DNA of 64,000 nt from Protonemura montana (Eukaryota; Arthropoda; Insecta; Plecoptera; Nemouridae): the NCBI GenBank assembly GCA_947568835.1, contig OX387609.1, forward strand, positions 2,732,001 to 2,796,000. Reading direction: 5' to 3'. The notes below the pieces were generated by a model. It saw only the letters and a program-made list of their open reading frames with translations, was not told the DNA's origin and did no database searches. Of this stretch, positions 22,812 to 35,712 are shown one piece after another. The position numbers and the translations under genes were made by a program. Numbering within the stretch: position 1 is the first letter of the stretch; each line of letters opens with the position of its first letter.

Positions 22812-23443
22812 ATTTAACTTAGCACTGTTTTGACATCTGGCCATGTGGCACTGGTCTAATGGCGTCGGTGAAAGAGTAGATGATGATAAGGTCGATGATG
22901 AACATAACTATAACCGAACCTAACCATAACCTAACCTGACCTAGCCTTACTACCTACGCTACGCGCAATTCCTCTACAATTCCATGCTGTCGAGAGGTTG
23001 ATAAGCAAGGCGAGTGAAGTTGCTGTACTAACTTTCATCCCTCCAACCTCTCTCCCGAACAGAACTGGTCATGTGTATGATGGTCACCCATCCAATAACT
23101 GACCCAGCGCAGTGTTGCTTAACTTTCATCTCTCCAACCTCTCTACCGAACAAAACTGGTCATGTGTATGATGGTCACCCATCCAATACTTGACCCAGTG
23201 CAGTGTTGCTTAACTTTCATCCCTCCAACCTCTCTACCGAACAGAACTGGTCATGTGTATGATGATAACCCATCCAATACCTGACTCAGCGCAGTGTTGC
23301 TTAACTTTCATCCCTCCAACCTCTCTACCGAACAAAACTGGTCATGTGTATGATGGTCACCCATCCAATACCTGACCCAGCGCAGTGTTGCTTAAGTTCG
23401 GTGATCTCACGAGGACCGGCGTTCCCAAAACACCAAACCGTTC
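22812..23443 (-). mobile_element. 5S rRNA-derived SINE, four units (S3)
   Basis: Read on the minus strand, the 5S-like head (TTCTGTTTGG-type start, CGGTCCTCGTGAGATCACCG) leads into four 91-bp units, the body, the ATCATCATC region and the 3' end (GTCAAAACAGTGCTAAG). The GTTGTACCGTCCTTCGG part of the body is deleted, so the MKVSTATS frame is interrupted early. Unit starts lie near 23034, 23126, 23217 and 23308. Confidence 0.85.
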
Positions 23444-25503
23444 TGTTTATCTTTGTTGGATAACGGATAGTTATGTACCCTGACTTTATTTGACACCTTA
23501 ACCTAAAAGTATTGTCTGGAAAAAAGTGAGCTCGTACAATTTCGTCCTGAATTTCAACAATTTTATGAATATAACAATGCGCAAATTCAGTGATACCAAG
23601 TTTTACCCAACTTTCTTCGTATATTATATATATATATATTCGTCTTGAATTCTGATATTGACTAAGACTTCCTCCAATCTACCCCTTTCGACAAACAATC
23701 CGAATACCCGTTTGCCCCGCTCTATTCTCCGACGCGCTAGCGCGATATTCTAAAACTAGGAAAATTCATTTCAAACTTTCATCCCTTTCGCGTGCCACGA
23801 AATTCCAAGTCACCCTTTATCAAGGCAAACTTTCCACCCTTCTCACGCATTCTATTCACACTTTCTCATTCCTAGCCTGCAGGCCCCTGGTACCATATCA
23901 CATTTTCACCAACTCAAACAATACGTTGTCAGCTACGCACAGTTTTCCGCAGGGCTAGTTCTATAAACAGACGAAACCTGCTGATAAAATATGCCTTTGT
24001 CTAATTTATATAATCTAGGTAATGTCATTTTGTATAATAATACCTCGGCATGGTGCCATGGCTTCCTTGTGCCCGAATGCGATTCGACAACAATGGTTCA
24101 CACTATGCACGATGGTAGCTATATGTGAGGGTCGGACGAGCTTATCGGTGACATTCTCACGGTCATTCCGTTGTCCGTTGCGAGGGCGGTTTGAAAACGT
24201 TGTCCGTAAGCGAGTTCGAATGTTTGAACGGTAGTCGCCGCGTTTTAAATGTATAGGGCGACTCCAGTGAACAGCAAGAACTTTTAATGTGATGAGAAAC
24301 TTTGTCTGGGTGTGTACTAGACCTATGGATGCCGGTAGAATAAAATGAAGAATTCTACGGATTGTTGTCTGCCATTTTCTCTCTCTGTCGATAGAGAGCG
24401 AAAAAATGTCGCGAGAATCGTTTAAAAGTCGTTCAAATGTTGTGTGCATGTTTTAATTTCTTTCAAATGACAACGGCATGTGCACAGTAATTGCTGTTTC
24501 TAATTGGTTCCGGGTCATATCAAACTCTGAGCTGGTTAATATTTTGTCAATGTGTTTGCGTGCATGTTGGCGGCGTAATGCATTCTAATGCAGTTGTTAC
24601 AAAGCCAAATTAGTCGGTCTGAATTGCACGGATATGAATGTGTGGTACAAAACCGTTGTAGAATTTCAGACGCTCCGAAAATTTGAATTATTTTCCATCA
24701 TGGTTGCGTCACAGGGAAAGCTCACCATCAGAGTTCTATTAAAGTTCACATTTGAGGGACACCTTTTATGGGTACTTTCTCATATGAGAGTAGTTTTAAT
24801 TGGCTTTAGTCAGCGTTTCAACTCGATGATCGCTTCATTGGCGTCAAAAACGGTACAAAAAAGGATATTAAACTAAGTTTTTCAAGTATTTTTGCACATT
24901 TAAACGCATTTCAAACTGATTTTCACCGCTCACCAATGGTTTAAATATAATTACCGATACTTTTAACCGTTATTCTGTGATTATATCGATTTTATTTTTG
25001 AATGCCATAAATGCCATCTGAATGCCAAGCAGCTAGTACCACTTGTCACCTCTTCAGTAGCCTAGCAACGCTAAAGAAAACACCAGTCAAGAACAATTAG
25101 CGGACAGAGACTGAATACAGAGACGGGTTTCACCCTCAGGAACGGCGTTCCCCTTTTGGAAACGAATTACTCGCGATACGCTGGCGCCGCGTGACGTGTG
25201 CACACTCCGACGGAAAAGTTTCTCTTGCCATTTTGACCCAGCATTATATGTTGGTGAAATGAAATTGCGGCTGGAGAACGCCGTGACCTGAAACTCGGCG
25301 CCGACGCCATTGATAGTGATAATATTTACATCGGAGTTGCTCCGCCAGTTTTAGATTGGAATCCACGCGTGACTCACTTTTCATTTTTAACTTTCCGAAA
25401 GTCTCGACCTCTGTCATGTGTTGATCTTTGTGGGATTTCGTTTTTGACAACTACTTTAACGGCAAACCAAGCTTCTGCTGACCATGGAACTTTTAAAAAC
25501 GAC
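23444..25503. other. Non-coding DNA with unassigned 144-codon frame
   Basis: An (AT)n run lies at 23625-23640. A 144-codon minus-strand frame (24015-24449) in moderately GC-rich DNA is the longest frame here. It is basic and has no recognisable domain; a 70-codon frame opposes it. The 25090-25330 stretch is relatively CpG-rich and lies just before element B2. None of these can be assigned a function. Confidence 0.4.
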
Positions 25504-26853
25504 TTAGGTCAGATTTTACCGAAATGGTCAACTATAAGTTGGATCTCTAGCTCACAGAAACATCTGAATTTCACTGCATGTGATTGGAAGTCGTCATGGC
25601 AACAGTTTCAACAAAATGTTCAACTATAAGTTGGATCTCTAGCTCACAGAAACATCTGAATTTCACTGCATGTGATTGGAAGTCGTCATGGCAACAGTTT
25701 CAACAAAATGTTCAACTATAAGTTGGATCTCTAGCTCACAGAAACATCTGAATTTCACTGCATGTGATTGGAAGTCGTCATGGCAACAGTTTCAACAAAA
25801 TGTTCAACTATAAGTTGGATCTCTAGCTCACAGAAACATCTGAATTTCACTGCATGTGATTGGAAGTCGTCATGGCAACAGTTTCAAAAAAATGTTCAAC
25901 TATAAGTTGGATCTCTAACTCACAGAAACATCTGAATTTCACTGCATGTGATTGAAAGTCGTCATGGCAACAGTTTCAACAAAATGTTCAACTATAAGTT
26001 GGATCTCTAACTCACAGAAACATCTGAATTTCACTGCATGTGATTGGAAGTCGTCATGGCAACAGTTTCAACAAAATGTTCAACTATAAGTTGGATATCT
26101 AGCTCACAGAAACATCTGAATTTCACTGCATGTGATTGGAAGTCGTCATGGCAACAGTTTCAACAAAATGTTCAACTATAAGTTGGATCTCTAGCTCACA
26201 GAAACATCTGAATTTCACTGCATGTGATTGGAAGTCGTCATGGCAACAGTTTCAACAAAATGTTCAACTATAAGTTGGAACTCTAGCTCACAGAAACATC
26301 TGAATTTCACTGCATGTGATTGGAAGTCGTCATGGCAACAGTTTCAACAAAATGTTCAACTATAAGTTGGATCTCTAGCTCACAGAAACATCTGAATTTC
26401 ACTGCATGTGATTGGAAGTCGTCATGGCAACAGTTTCAACAAAATGTTCAACTATAAGTTGGAACTCTAGCTCACAGAAACATCTGAATTTCACTGCATG
26501 TGATTGGAAGTCGTCATGGCAACAGTTTCAACAAAATGTTCAACTATAAGTTGGATCTCTAGCTCACAGAAACATCTGAATTTCACTGCATGTGATTGGA
26601 AGTCGTCATGGCAACAGTTTCAACAAAATGTCCAACTATAAGTTGGATCTCTAGCTCACAGAAACATCTGAATTTCACTGCATGTGATTGGAAGTCGTCA
26701 TGGCAACAGTTTCAACAAAATGTTCAACTATAAGTTGGATCTCTAACTCACAGAAACATCTGAATTTCACTGCATGTGATTGGAAGTCGTCATGGCAATA
26801 GTTTCTTATAATAATCCAACTAGGAGGCGAGATTTTGGTAAAACCGGATCTTA
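25504..26853 (+). mobile_element. Family B MITE-like element with fourteen 92-bp units (B2)
   Basis: Ends are inverted: TTAGGTCAGATTTTACCGAA at the left and, in reverse complement, TTAAGATCCGGTTTTACCAA at the right. Between them fourteen units (GTTGGATCTCTAGCTCACAG at each start) repeat with an exact 92-bp period from about 25541 to 26800. The GGAGGCGAGATTTTGG segment next to the right end is also found at 44570 and 63320. It is non-coding; an 86-codon frame at its left edge is a repeat artefact. Confidence 0.85.
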
Positions 26854-28880
26854 AATTCTAAAATTTAATAATAATTTGCAGCTTTACACATGTGCAATGG
26901 ATGTTTGCGGCGACTGTTTTTGTATTAAAAGGTTACATAATTTAAGCAAAGTTATTTAAGTACGCTCTAAGTATGTAAAGAAATCACTTAAATGCATCGC
27001 AAAAAGTTTTTGTGTCAATTAAACGATTTGGCACAAATTTAAAGTGAGAATTAAATTAATTGTCATGGTAACAAGCAATAACATGCAGTGAAAATCAGCT
27101 GTTTCTGCGAGTTAAGAGCTCAACTCAAAGATAAAAAATATTGCATAAGAATAAAAGTGACCAAAGCATAAAAAAATAGAAAATTTCCGAGCGTCAATCG
27201 ACTTAAAAACTTGATTTCCCATCGAAACGCTCGCTATCGGCAGACCATTTGAAAAGCAAACCTCTATTTTCACACCCTTTGTTGGCTACCAGTGCAAATG
27301 ATCTGTGTTTTGTCAGTTTTGTTTTGTCAGTTTTGTCAGCTTTGTCAACTCTGCATTTATTTTGTGTTGCCTACCCCATGCAATCGTTAGTAGGATGTTT
27401 TTTCCACTTTACATGCTCGAGAGGATAGGAAATATGTTTTAAGTCGGTCTTGCCATTTGTTTCAAGAGACGAATGCTGCGCTCGAGTCTTTCTTTTTGCG
27501 TTCGTTTTACTTTTCAAATGTATGTCTACAGAGAGTCACTCCATTTGTGAATTTATTTGACGTTTATGTAGCGAGCTGTTTTTGCAGACGGTTGGAAATT
27601 GGAAATAAATAGTAGGTATTTGTCAATGTCACTCAAATGCATCGTTTCTGTTCAAACGTGAATGAAGTCATATGTCTTCTTGGTGTCTTTACATTTACCT
27701 TTTAAGGAATATATATAGTTTTGAATAACACATGTTCTTATAAAAAAAAATATATATTTTTGAACCTTCAATGGTTTAATATTTGTAAAATTGTCATCTC
27801 ATTCGAACACTTGTTACAGTTAAACCCACTAGAGAAGATTTAAGCCAATGGTCTCCCATAAGCACTGCTACCAACTCATTTAAAAATATACTTTGAATTA
27901 TGATTTTAATGGTGGGATTTGAAAATACTTCTTATGTATCTTTAAAAATATTCTTTTGATTACTCTAGAAATATAACGTATTTACACGAAAAAAAGCTTT
28001 AGATAAAAAGAGAAATGGTGGAAATCGCCGGCTATGGTTTTTAGTGATTTGAAAAATAACAGTTGGCACGCATGTCTCGAAACGACCAGTACCGGAAAAC
28101 CGGAAAAGTATGTTCTCTTAAGTCACAGAGTATTTCTAGTTGAGTTTTTCATTTTCTTTCCGTTTTCTAGCTCTAGACTTTTTACAAGTAAATAAAGGCA
28201 AATAGAAGATATAAAACAGCACAAGCTAAATCTAAAAAGCTTCAACGTAATTGAAATAGATACAGTTTTTTTTTACTCTTAACAGTACTCAAGAAATTAG
28301 TAATCACTTGAAAGTGTTCCCATATAAGACCACCTACAAATGCTTGGCAAGTTCATCAAACTTTACCCACTTGCCACTGAGTTAGCAAGTCTCACCCGGA
28401 GCTGAAACCCAAGCTACTTGCCGTAATGTTCAGACAAACTGCAAGACTGTATTTTAACTCAGGTTAACACGTGTTGCCAGATCTTGGTTGGTTAACTTAA
28501 CGAACACTTGTAGTTGAACTCGACTGCGATTGAAAACTATCGTTGCAAACTCGATTTAGTTTGAATCTCTATCCGTGGAGGAATAGAACTTGCAAAACTT
28601 GCTCCCTAGATGTCAAAAACTGGGCTAAGCCATTAATTATTTAACAAATTATTTTTGTAAATCTGATCACATGATTGAGTTACCCATGTTGTTCAATTTA
28701 ATTATTTAATAAATCAGTCTGATTAACGGATGATTGAAGACAAGAAACGTCAAACTAACATTATAAAGACATGTAAATTAATCTCAATTATTAATAATTT
28801 TCTAATAACAATTTACTCAAGGCAAGGTTCGATGACTTCAAATCTTATTATGTCATTCAGTCTCCTTTTAACTGCATTAA
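26854..28880. other. AT-rich DNA with decayed repeats
   Basis: A decayed, inverted family B unit lies at about 27060-27130 (TTGTCATGGTAACAAGC...ATGCAGTGAAAATCAGCTGT). A TTTTGTCAG micro-repeat occurs near 27310-27350. Family F copy F2 is listed separately. Otherwise nothing is recognised. Confidence 0.45.
27790..28095 (+). repeat. Family F old dispersed repeat (F2)
   Basis: This is the same family as 17580-17830, shown by AAAGCTTTAGATAAAAAGAG and the terminal AAACGACCAGTACCGG. The left part (TTTAATGGTGGGATTTGAAA) matches the inverted copy near 62340-62370. It is heavily diverged and non-coding. Confidence 0.5.
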
Positions 28881-29265
28881 GAACGGTTTGGCGTGTTGGA
28901 AACAACGGTTCTTGTGAGATCACTGAAGTTAAGCAACACTGCGCTGGGACAGGTATTGGATGGGTGAACATCATACACATGACCAGTTCTGTTCGGGAGA
29001 GAGGTTGAAGGGATGAAAGTTAGTACAGCAACTTCATTCGCCTTGCTTATCAACCTCTCGACAGCATGGATTTGTGGAGGAATCCTGTTGTTCGCGTTGT
29101 ACCGTCCTTCGGAAGGGACGTTAAGCCGGTGGTCCCCTTGGTCTTCGACAGGAGTAGGCTACGTGCCGGCTCCAGATAAGCTAGGTGCATCATCATCCAC
29201 TGATTCACCGACATAATCAGACCAGTACCACACGCTGTTGTCAAAACAGTGCGTCGTTAAACTCT
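28881..29265 (+). mobile_element. 5S rRNA-derived SINE, single unit (S4)
   Basis: The head (GAACGGTTTGGCGTGTTGGA) and 5S-like GATCACTGAAGTTAAGCAAC are followed by one copy of the internal unit, the body and the tail (GTCAAAACAGTGCGTCG). It is one of the simplest copies in the window, so useful as a reference for the unexpanded element. A 67-codon frame beginning MKVSTATSFALLINL is intact. Confidence 0.88.
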
Positions 29266-30780
29266 ACCAATCATCAGTATATTTTACAAAATTAACTCAT
29301 TTTGAGACAAAATATAAATTAAGCGCATGCCGTTTAATTAACCTTATTTATAAAACAACATAATTGTCTAACTTAGATTTCCTAGACTTAAAAGCTTCCC
29401 TTTACCAACTCAACCAACCTCAACTAATATCCCAAAGACACAACGCGCGAGACCCCTGCCACGCCCCTCATCGCCGTTATAAGCCCACCAACCCAAGCCA
29501 ACGCCTCTCAAAGGTAGCACACATTCACCGAGCAATCTAGATGGACAACATCCACTCATCTTTAACTCATGCAAATCTAGACAATCTATATTCATCGTCG
29601 AAGACATAGACATACACACGATGAGAACCCGAGCGCCATCTCTTGGTTGGTTTCCATAAGGAATTGTTTCATTACAGGGACTTGGATCCGATGTTTTGTC
29701 CCTATCTCGCGTGCTGCATATTGCTAGATGTCCTGGTTTCGAGGCTAGCTGCAGGGCGGGTTAATCTTGTAACTTAATAATGGTCCTCGAATCGGATAAG
29801 AGGGAGGGGGGTCCAAAATAGGGGATTCCGGGCTGGGGGGGAGGGTAAGGGATGGAGAAGGTGATCTTCGTCGTCTCGTGCCGATTCGCAGTTTAATTAA
29901 AGGGAGATTACATTGACTCGGTATAGTCGGTGGTGGTCTTAAAATGGAGCCTTGCGTTATTGGATGAAACTAGATTCAAAGATTCGCGATGAGTTATCGG
30001 GGTCGGGTATGCTCGGGACTTGGGACCGTATGCTGGCGATGGGGTTTTTGTTTAATTTTGGTTATTTATAGTGTAGAGGTGTGTGGGGTTCAATAGGGGT
30101 TGGGGTATGAAACAAATCGATGGGTTTCTGCCAAGTTGAATTCAATTAAACTCATTGGAAATGTAAATGAAAGAGAGAAAATCTCTTCATGTTGAATTTT
30201 TTTTGATTTAGTTAATCGTTCTGGTTATTTTAGTGATTAGTATTTTAAGTCGTTGCTTCTGAATGCCACCCGCAGAGCAATGGAGGTGAACTGAAAACTT
30301 GGCACCTCCACCATAATCTTTAGTGTTAGTTGAATGATGTCCGAAAAAAAAAACATGTGCCTGATACTCCAAGATCGCTTTTAACCTTTTTTATTAGATG
30401 ATCCTAAAAAATATTATGGTATATATTTTTAAAATATTTATATTTTTTGTTTTTATTCCAAGAATTATTAAAATGTTCTTAAAAGATGTCGTTTTTTTAG
30501 ATAAAATTCGAGAATTGTTCACGCAGAACTGTGGTCCTACCACCTACACATTCTTACTTTTCTTCTCAGCCATTGTCTCATACAAAAGTAATGCCAACCA
30601 ATCTCTCGAGCGAACAAGCGAAGTTACTCTCAAATTCAGAAACAAAACCCACGCATCCTGAAAGCAACATATCCGACATTGCAAAATATAAGTCACAGCA
30701 CAAGACGCAGCCAAAAAATCCTGCTAATATTTCTTTTCCCTTCTATATCTAAATCATCAACTCGGAAAGTCACATTGATG
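29266..30780. other. Non-coding DNA, nothing specific seen
   Basis: A G-rich stretch lies near 29790-29870. Short frames at 29410-29619 and 30398-30752 are unassigned. Confidence 0.4.
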
Positions 30781-30860
30781 AGGCTATTCGGGTTCGAACC
30801 ACGGACCTCAGACCACAAGCGTTCGATCACGGCAAGTTGATTCGCTATCGGAAACCCACA
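30781..30860 (-). repeat. Degenerate tRNA-like SINE head
   Basis: On the minus strand, GTGATCGAACGCTTGTGGTC is followed by TGAGGTCCGTGGTTCGAACC, which contains a perfect Pol III B box (GGTTCGAACCC). The spacing resembles the D-arm to T-arm layout of tRNA-derived SINEs, but the acceptor stem and A box do not fit well. It is probably a decayed tRNA-derived element, not a functional tRNA. Confidence 0.4.
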
Positions 30861-32334
30861 AAAACCTTTCTCTCTCTTTTTTCACCCAAGAGAAGAAAAA
30901 AAAACGACTTCATTTCCTAATAACTAGCCACTATATTAGAATCCTCCCGTCATTTCCATCTGCGTTCTCTACTAAAAATCCTAAAAAAATACTCCATCAC
31001 AAATAACAGCAACCATTTGCATTGATTTCAAATTTGTACCATCGTGCCTGCTGCATATTCTTTAGCTTGTTTATGAATATTCGTGGACGCCGATTGAATG
31101 TTAAGCAGTGAAAATGGCTGCGGAACGAAAGGAAAATTTCTTGTTTTTTCAATAAAGAAACGTCTGACGCACAGCCTTAGACTTACAATGATATACCTTT
31201 TATTGTAGAGTTAAGAACCTAAAAGGGTCTATGCCCATCTTGCCATGCACAAAATATCTAACTGATATAATGTTTTATAGATTTAAAAAAGCCAGTAGTA
31301 AAGTAGCAAAGTGACTTAATCCGAGGAATCTTTATCTTGCTGACTAGTCTGATAGGTCATGAGTGCCACACCGTAATTATGCCAGATGGTAGTCAATATT
31401 TGAAGAAATTAGAGTCAAATGAAATAAAAGTTACCAACAGGGCAATTTAAATACAAGACCAAGTCGTAGCATTTTAATTCGAAAATGCCGTTTTGTCATG
31501 TAGATATGATGATATCCATATGATATAATGAGATTGATATGGATTTATATGGAAAACCACGTCTGAAAATGATCAAATACTTTTTCATTAATCAAAATAC
31601 CTTTTTAAATTAGTAAACAGGTGCGTTTTTTAAAAGTTGTCTCCTATTTTTGCAAACTTTTAGCACTCTAGTTTCAAACGAAAGACCGTCCATCTCTGGA
31701 CCTTTGCTTTAGAGAGCAGCTAATGACAAATGATGGCCCCCGGTTTTACAAACCAACCATGGCCGGGATTATTTTGCCGATCGTGAGAAAACGCTCGCAC
31801 TTATTTCTCTGATCGAACGTGACATGGGCGTGGCTAGCGGCAAGAGGATCGCGTTGAACATTATTGGGCAGTGAGAGAAGAGAGATTTCAAGTTGTTAGC
31901 AAGCGTCCAGAGGGTCGTTGGGAAAAGGGTTGGTCTGCGCTTTTTTGCTGCGTTAGGAAACTATGTAAGCTCGGGGTGATTAGGTGTAATCAAAGTGTAA
32001 GGTCGTTGGCTTGATGGTTAGGTAGCTCATCGGTTTTGGTTTAAGTTGGTTAGGGTATCATCAGAAAATATTCTCTTTTGGAGTCAATAGTAGTGTGTTT
32101 TTAATTGCTTAGCGGCTGAAATGGACTACATATTTAGCTACTTTAGTTGATATATAGTTAGACTTAGAGATTTTTACCATTATTTTTGTGAACTATCTAA
32201 TGTTAAAATATCTTAGCATAGCAGAACCTTTAATTCCAATGCCATTCAGGCACAATTTTTCTATAAGCAACCATATTCATACAGGGGGGTTTGATCCGGA
32301 ATTTTTAATAAAATATTCACTCCATCTGTGCTAA
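30861..32334. other. AT-rich DNA, nothing specific seen
   Basis: No gene or repeat is recognised in this stretch. Confidence 0.4.
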
Positions 32335-32465
32335 CATAAAAATTCAGATTTGAAAAGTTTAGCCGATATCAGAATTTCAATGGCTACTAAGCATTGAATC
32401 TTCCATTGAACTTCATTGATTTTTTTTTTTTTATTTCAAAGTTGGCAGCGAAAATGGCTAACTCC
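32335..32465 (+). repeat. Single diverged family E copy
   Basis: CAGATTTGAAAAGTTTAGCC, then ATGGCTACTAAGCATTGAAT, then a stretch like TCAAAGTTGGCAGCGAAAAT match in order the last unit and 3' flank of the 114-bp array at 13868-14552. There is no tandem expansion here. Confidence 0.55.
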
Positions 32466-35400
32466 AGTAAAGGAGGTGATAAAATACGTTGTTTCTCAAA
32501 AAAAAAACCGTCTCAAAGACGTGTGACACTCACGCAAAAACTAAAAAAAAAAACGCATAAAAATTGCAAAATACTTGTCACATTCACGTCAAGATCGTTT
32601 TTCCCCAACAATTTAGTCGTCTCATTTCTCCAGCTCAGTTTGTATTTAAGAAAAGCTACCAAGACAAATGACACCAATAAACAAGCCATCCAACAATGCA
32701 TCAATCATATAACAAATTTGCGCCGACAATTCTTCCACTTATCACCATACAAGTCTTTTCCCTTTCTGCATGTCTCACTTTTTCTCCTTAACACGTTCTA
32801 TTATTCATCTGACAAACTTTCGCAACTCGTTTGTCGTGAAACCCAATTACCCCAACGTTTTTTACACGGTTTTTTTCACCTTCCAGCAACTTTAACATCG
32901 TCTAGCCCCAAAGATCTCACATCTGTTTGTGTATGGAATCATATACCACGTGGTCCAGCCAACTTCATCATTTATCATTTCCCAGCGAGACGGACATCGT
33001 TTTCCCCGGGCCCCGGGAAATGCCGGGAAATGCCGGAAAATGCCGGATCCGCGGGTTTAGAAGAGGCGTTCGACTATTCTAAGTGACGACCTCTAGTATG
33101 TCCGTTCAGTAACAATCAATCACCCTGCTGCAGCCTTCTAAGACGCTGTTGAACGGTAGAGTAACATCGCCTCTACCCCTTCCCCCAAGCCCCACGATCC
33201 CCTACCAACCCCATCCACAGACCGGATATGAGTTTATTCCTGCTACTCGACGCAAAACGGAAGTAGAATACAGTCGGCACGATGGGAGTTGCAGCGTGAT
33301 TTAAGTGTCCTTTTATCGTTAAGGAATGAAATGCTTCTAGATTTTGTTCGTCTGTATTTGTTACCTTACTGCTGGGCTAGTTGCCGAAAATAACTGTTAT
33401 TTGAACTTGGAAAAGAATGATTGGTCTAGATCAATTAAAATGGGAGATGAATAATTCGATGCAATTACTGTTTCCTTCTGCACGTTTTATAGATTGTCAT
33501 CTGAATGATTTGTGTTATTTTGACAGAATTGTAGACAGACTGTTCTGGTGGCTCACGAATCTAGTGAATTCGAACTCGATATTTTACAGTTCATTAACTT
33601 TTCTTCCTTAAAAATTAAATTTTATTACAAATATAGTGCCAGTAAACTTACATAAAAATGAGAAGAGTACATTTTTTAGTATTACCAACGTCTAGGACTA
33701 GTTTTTAAATGCTTTTCATATGACTAACTACTCTAAAAATATATTTCGTGCTTTAGAAATCTCCATACCTTTCAATTTAATTTTTTTATATTGATACTTA
33801 AATGGCCGATCTAAAGATTGATTTGTTTTAAATCCTAATACTAAAGAATGTTTAAGATTCATTTTCAAGCTTGCCGGTCAAGATGAACACGTTGTTTGCA
33901 TTTCTTACAAGACTTGGCAATTAGTGCTTCATGCACACGCAGACTAAACTACAGCTCCAAATGACAATACAGAAATTAGGAATCCAGGTAACAACTACTG
34001 CAGGGCACTTTTGAAACTACCAACTAAATGTTTATTGGTTCAAGTTTCTGGTAATCAGAGTAAACTACAACATAACGCAAGATACCTGGCGCCAACTAGC
34101 CACCAGGGAAAATGTAGCTGTATATGATTTCTAAACTAAACATGCGACCAGAACACATCCAGCTGGGTAATATGTTCCCAGCACCCACTCCCTTCTCTTC
34201 TCCCTTATCTTCTCTCTCTCTTGGGATGTAATCAACGAAAGTAGTGCACTCCGAGGTAAGATATTGTCTTATAAAATTGTTATTGCACAGTGATCTTTAA
34301 ACGTCTTCTAGCATCCTGTAGTTTTAGCTCTTTTGAGAAACTAAAAGCGAGCGATGAAAATTGTTCTAGTAATTTTCATTCTTATCTTGCAAGGTCTCTC
34401 TCTCTCTCTAAATATATATATACTTAGATATTTCAGCCAAGAAATTTTTCATCTTTAAAAAATACTTTGCTGATAAAAATCTAGCTCGTTTTTTTTTTAC
34501 CTTTCGTCGTTTTTCGACGAGATTGAGAGCATTTTTGAAGATTGATTTACTGTCAAAATACGTCTTGAAACGTCGCTCGTGTCGCCTGCCAATATTCGGT
34601 CCTCGTTTTAGCTCGAATCTACTCGACGTAGAGGAACGATTCTTCTTCATCCACCGAACATCTCGAAGCAGGAAGGAATCTTAATTTCTCTTTTATGAAG
34701 TCTAATCATGTTCGACTTAGAACGCCTCACGCTTCTTCGTCGTACACTACCGATGACTTGAGACTTACTTTACTTGCTTAAGTAAGCCACGCGTTCGCCG
34801 GCGCTGCTAATGCGAATTGGGATTGGAAATATTATTTGAAAAAAACAGAAAATGTCTTTGTTTTTTTGTTATCAGAAGAGGCGAGATGATGTCATCGATG
34901 CTTTTTTTTCGCGCACAAGTTTGCTGACTGTATCCCAATAGAGAACAAAAAACTCCAGAAAAAGCAACTGAAATTTTTCTGTTTTCATTTTCCGAATTGC
35001 TTTTGTATTTGTTCTTTTCTTCTTAAAAGATACGATTGCTTTCTATCGTTGATACGCCGATCTTTTCTGCAGATGACTGTTTTCTCATGGTATCAGTTAT
35101 TTTCTGAGCAAAACAATGCTCGAGTTTCTAGCGTTTCGATTCGAGGGAAAACTCAGATGTGTCGCATTTTCACCAACAGACAAGTGTTGTGATTTCTTGA
35201 CAAGTATTGACATGGCTTGGAAATCTTAACTTTTGTCAAAGTTTTCCCGGCTTTTAGACGTATCATTTCAGTAATGATAAGTGATGAGATTAGAAATTTC
35301 TCTGAACTTTTTTGATTGGCTGACACCTGAGCTAACTTCTGAGTCAATTAATAAGAGTTGTGTAATTTTATGCCCAGTATTACAATTTTAAGGTGGGAGT

Positions 35401-35572
35401 TCAGTTAAAATCAGTTGTTTCTGAGAGTTAACAGCTTAACTCAGAGTTAAAAATGATTGTTAATGCCGGGTCTTTCAAGCGTGTAATTAAGTCTGCTTGT
35501 AGCTTCATGCCATTATGTTTAATAATAAAAAGATAAAATAAATATTTTTCAAACAATAAGGGTTTATATTAC
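32466..35572. other. Non-coding DNA; unassigned frames and GC-rich patch
   Basis: A 230-codon plus-strand frame (32394-33086) starts inside the E repeat, is rich in low-complexity segments and has no known domain, so it is not annotated as a gene. Near 33001-33055 a GC-rich patch carries three GAAATGCCGG-type repeats. A pyrimidine tract lies near 34190-34230. A decayed family B-like motif (AAAATCAGTTGTTTCTGAGA) lies near 35410. Confidence 0.4.
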
Positions 35573-35712
35573 TAACGGCCGGTTTTTCTGTGGTTATGTT
35601 TGAACCTTGACGTCCGTTAATTTTTAATTTGCTTAACATCAGCCAATCAGAAGATATTTTTTTATTTTTTAACGACCTGTTAATAACTTAACAAACAGCC
35701 AAATAACTAAAT
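35573..35712. mobile_element. Family C palindromic MITE-like element (C3)
   Basis: GGCCGGTTTTTCTGTGG at the left, CATCAGCCAATCAGAAGATA in the centre and a right part with TTAATAACTTAACAAACAGCC match the reverse orientation of copies at 5803 and 47398. Confidence 0.5.

Noticed and set aside
24015-24449. 144-codon minus-strand frame
   Set aside because: No recognisable domain, and an opposing 70-codon frame covers part of it. It could be chance in locally GC-richer DNA; only a homology search would decide.
25504-26853. CRISPR-like array
   Set aside because: The 92-bp units are contiguous and have no unique spacers, and the context is eukaryotic.
32394-33086. 230-codon plus-strand frame, the longest in the window
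   Set aside because: It starts inside a dispersed repeat, is rich in F/K/S low-complexity sequence, crosses a GC-rich repeat patch and shows no known domain or splice context.
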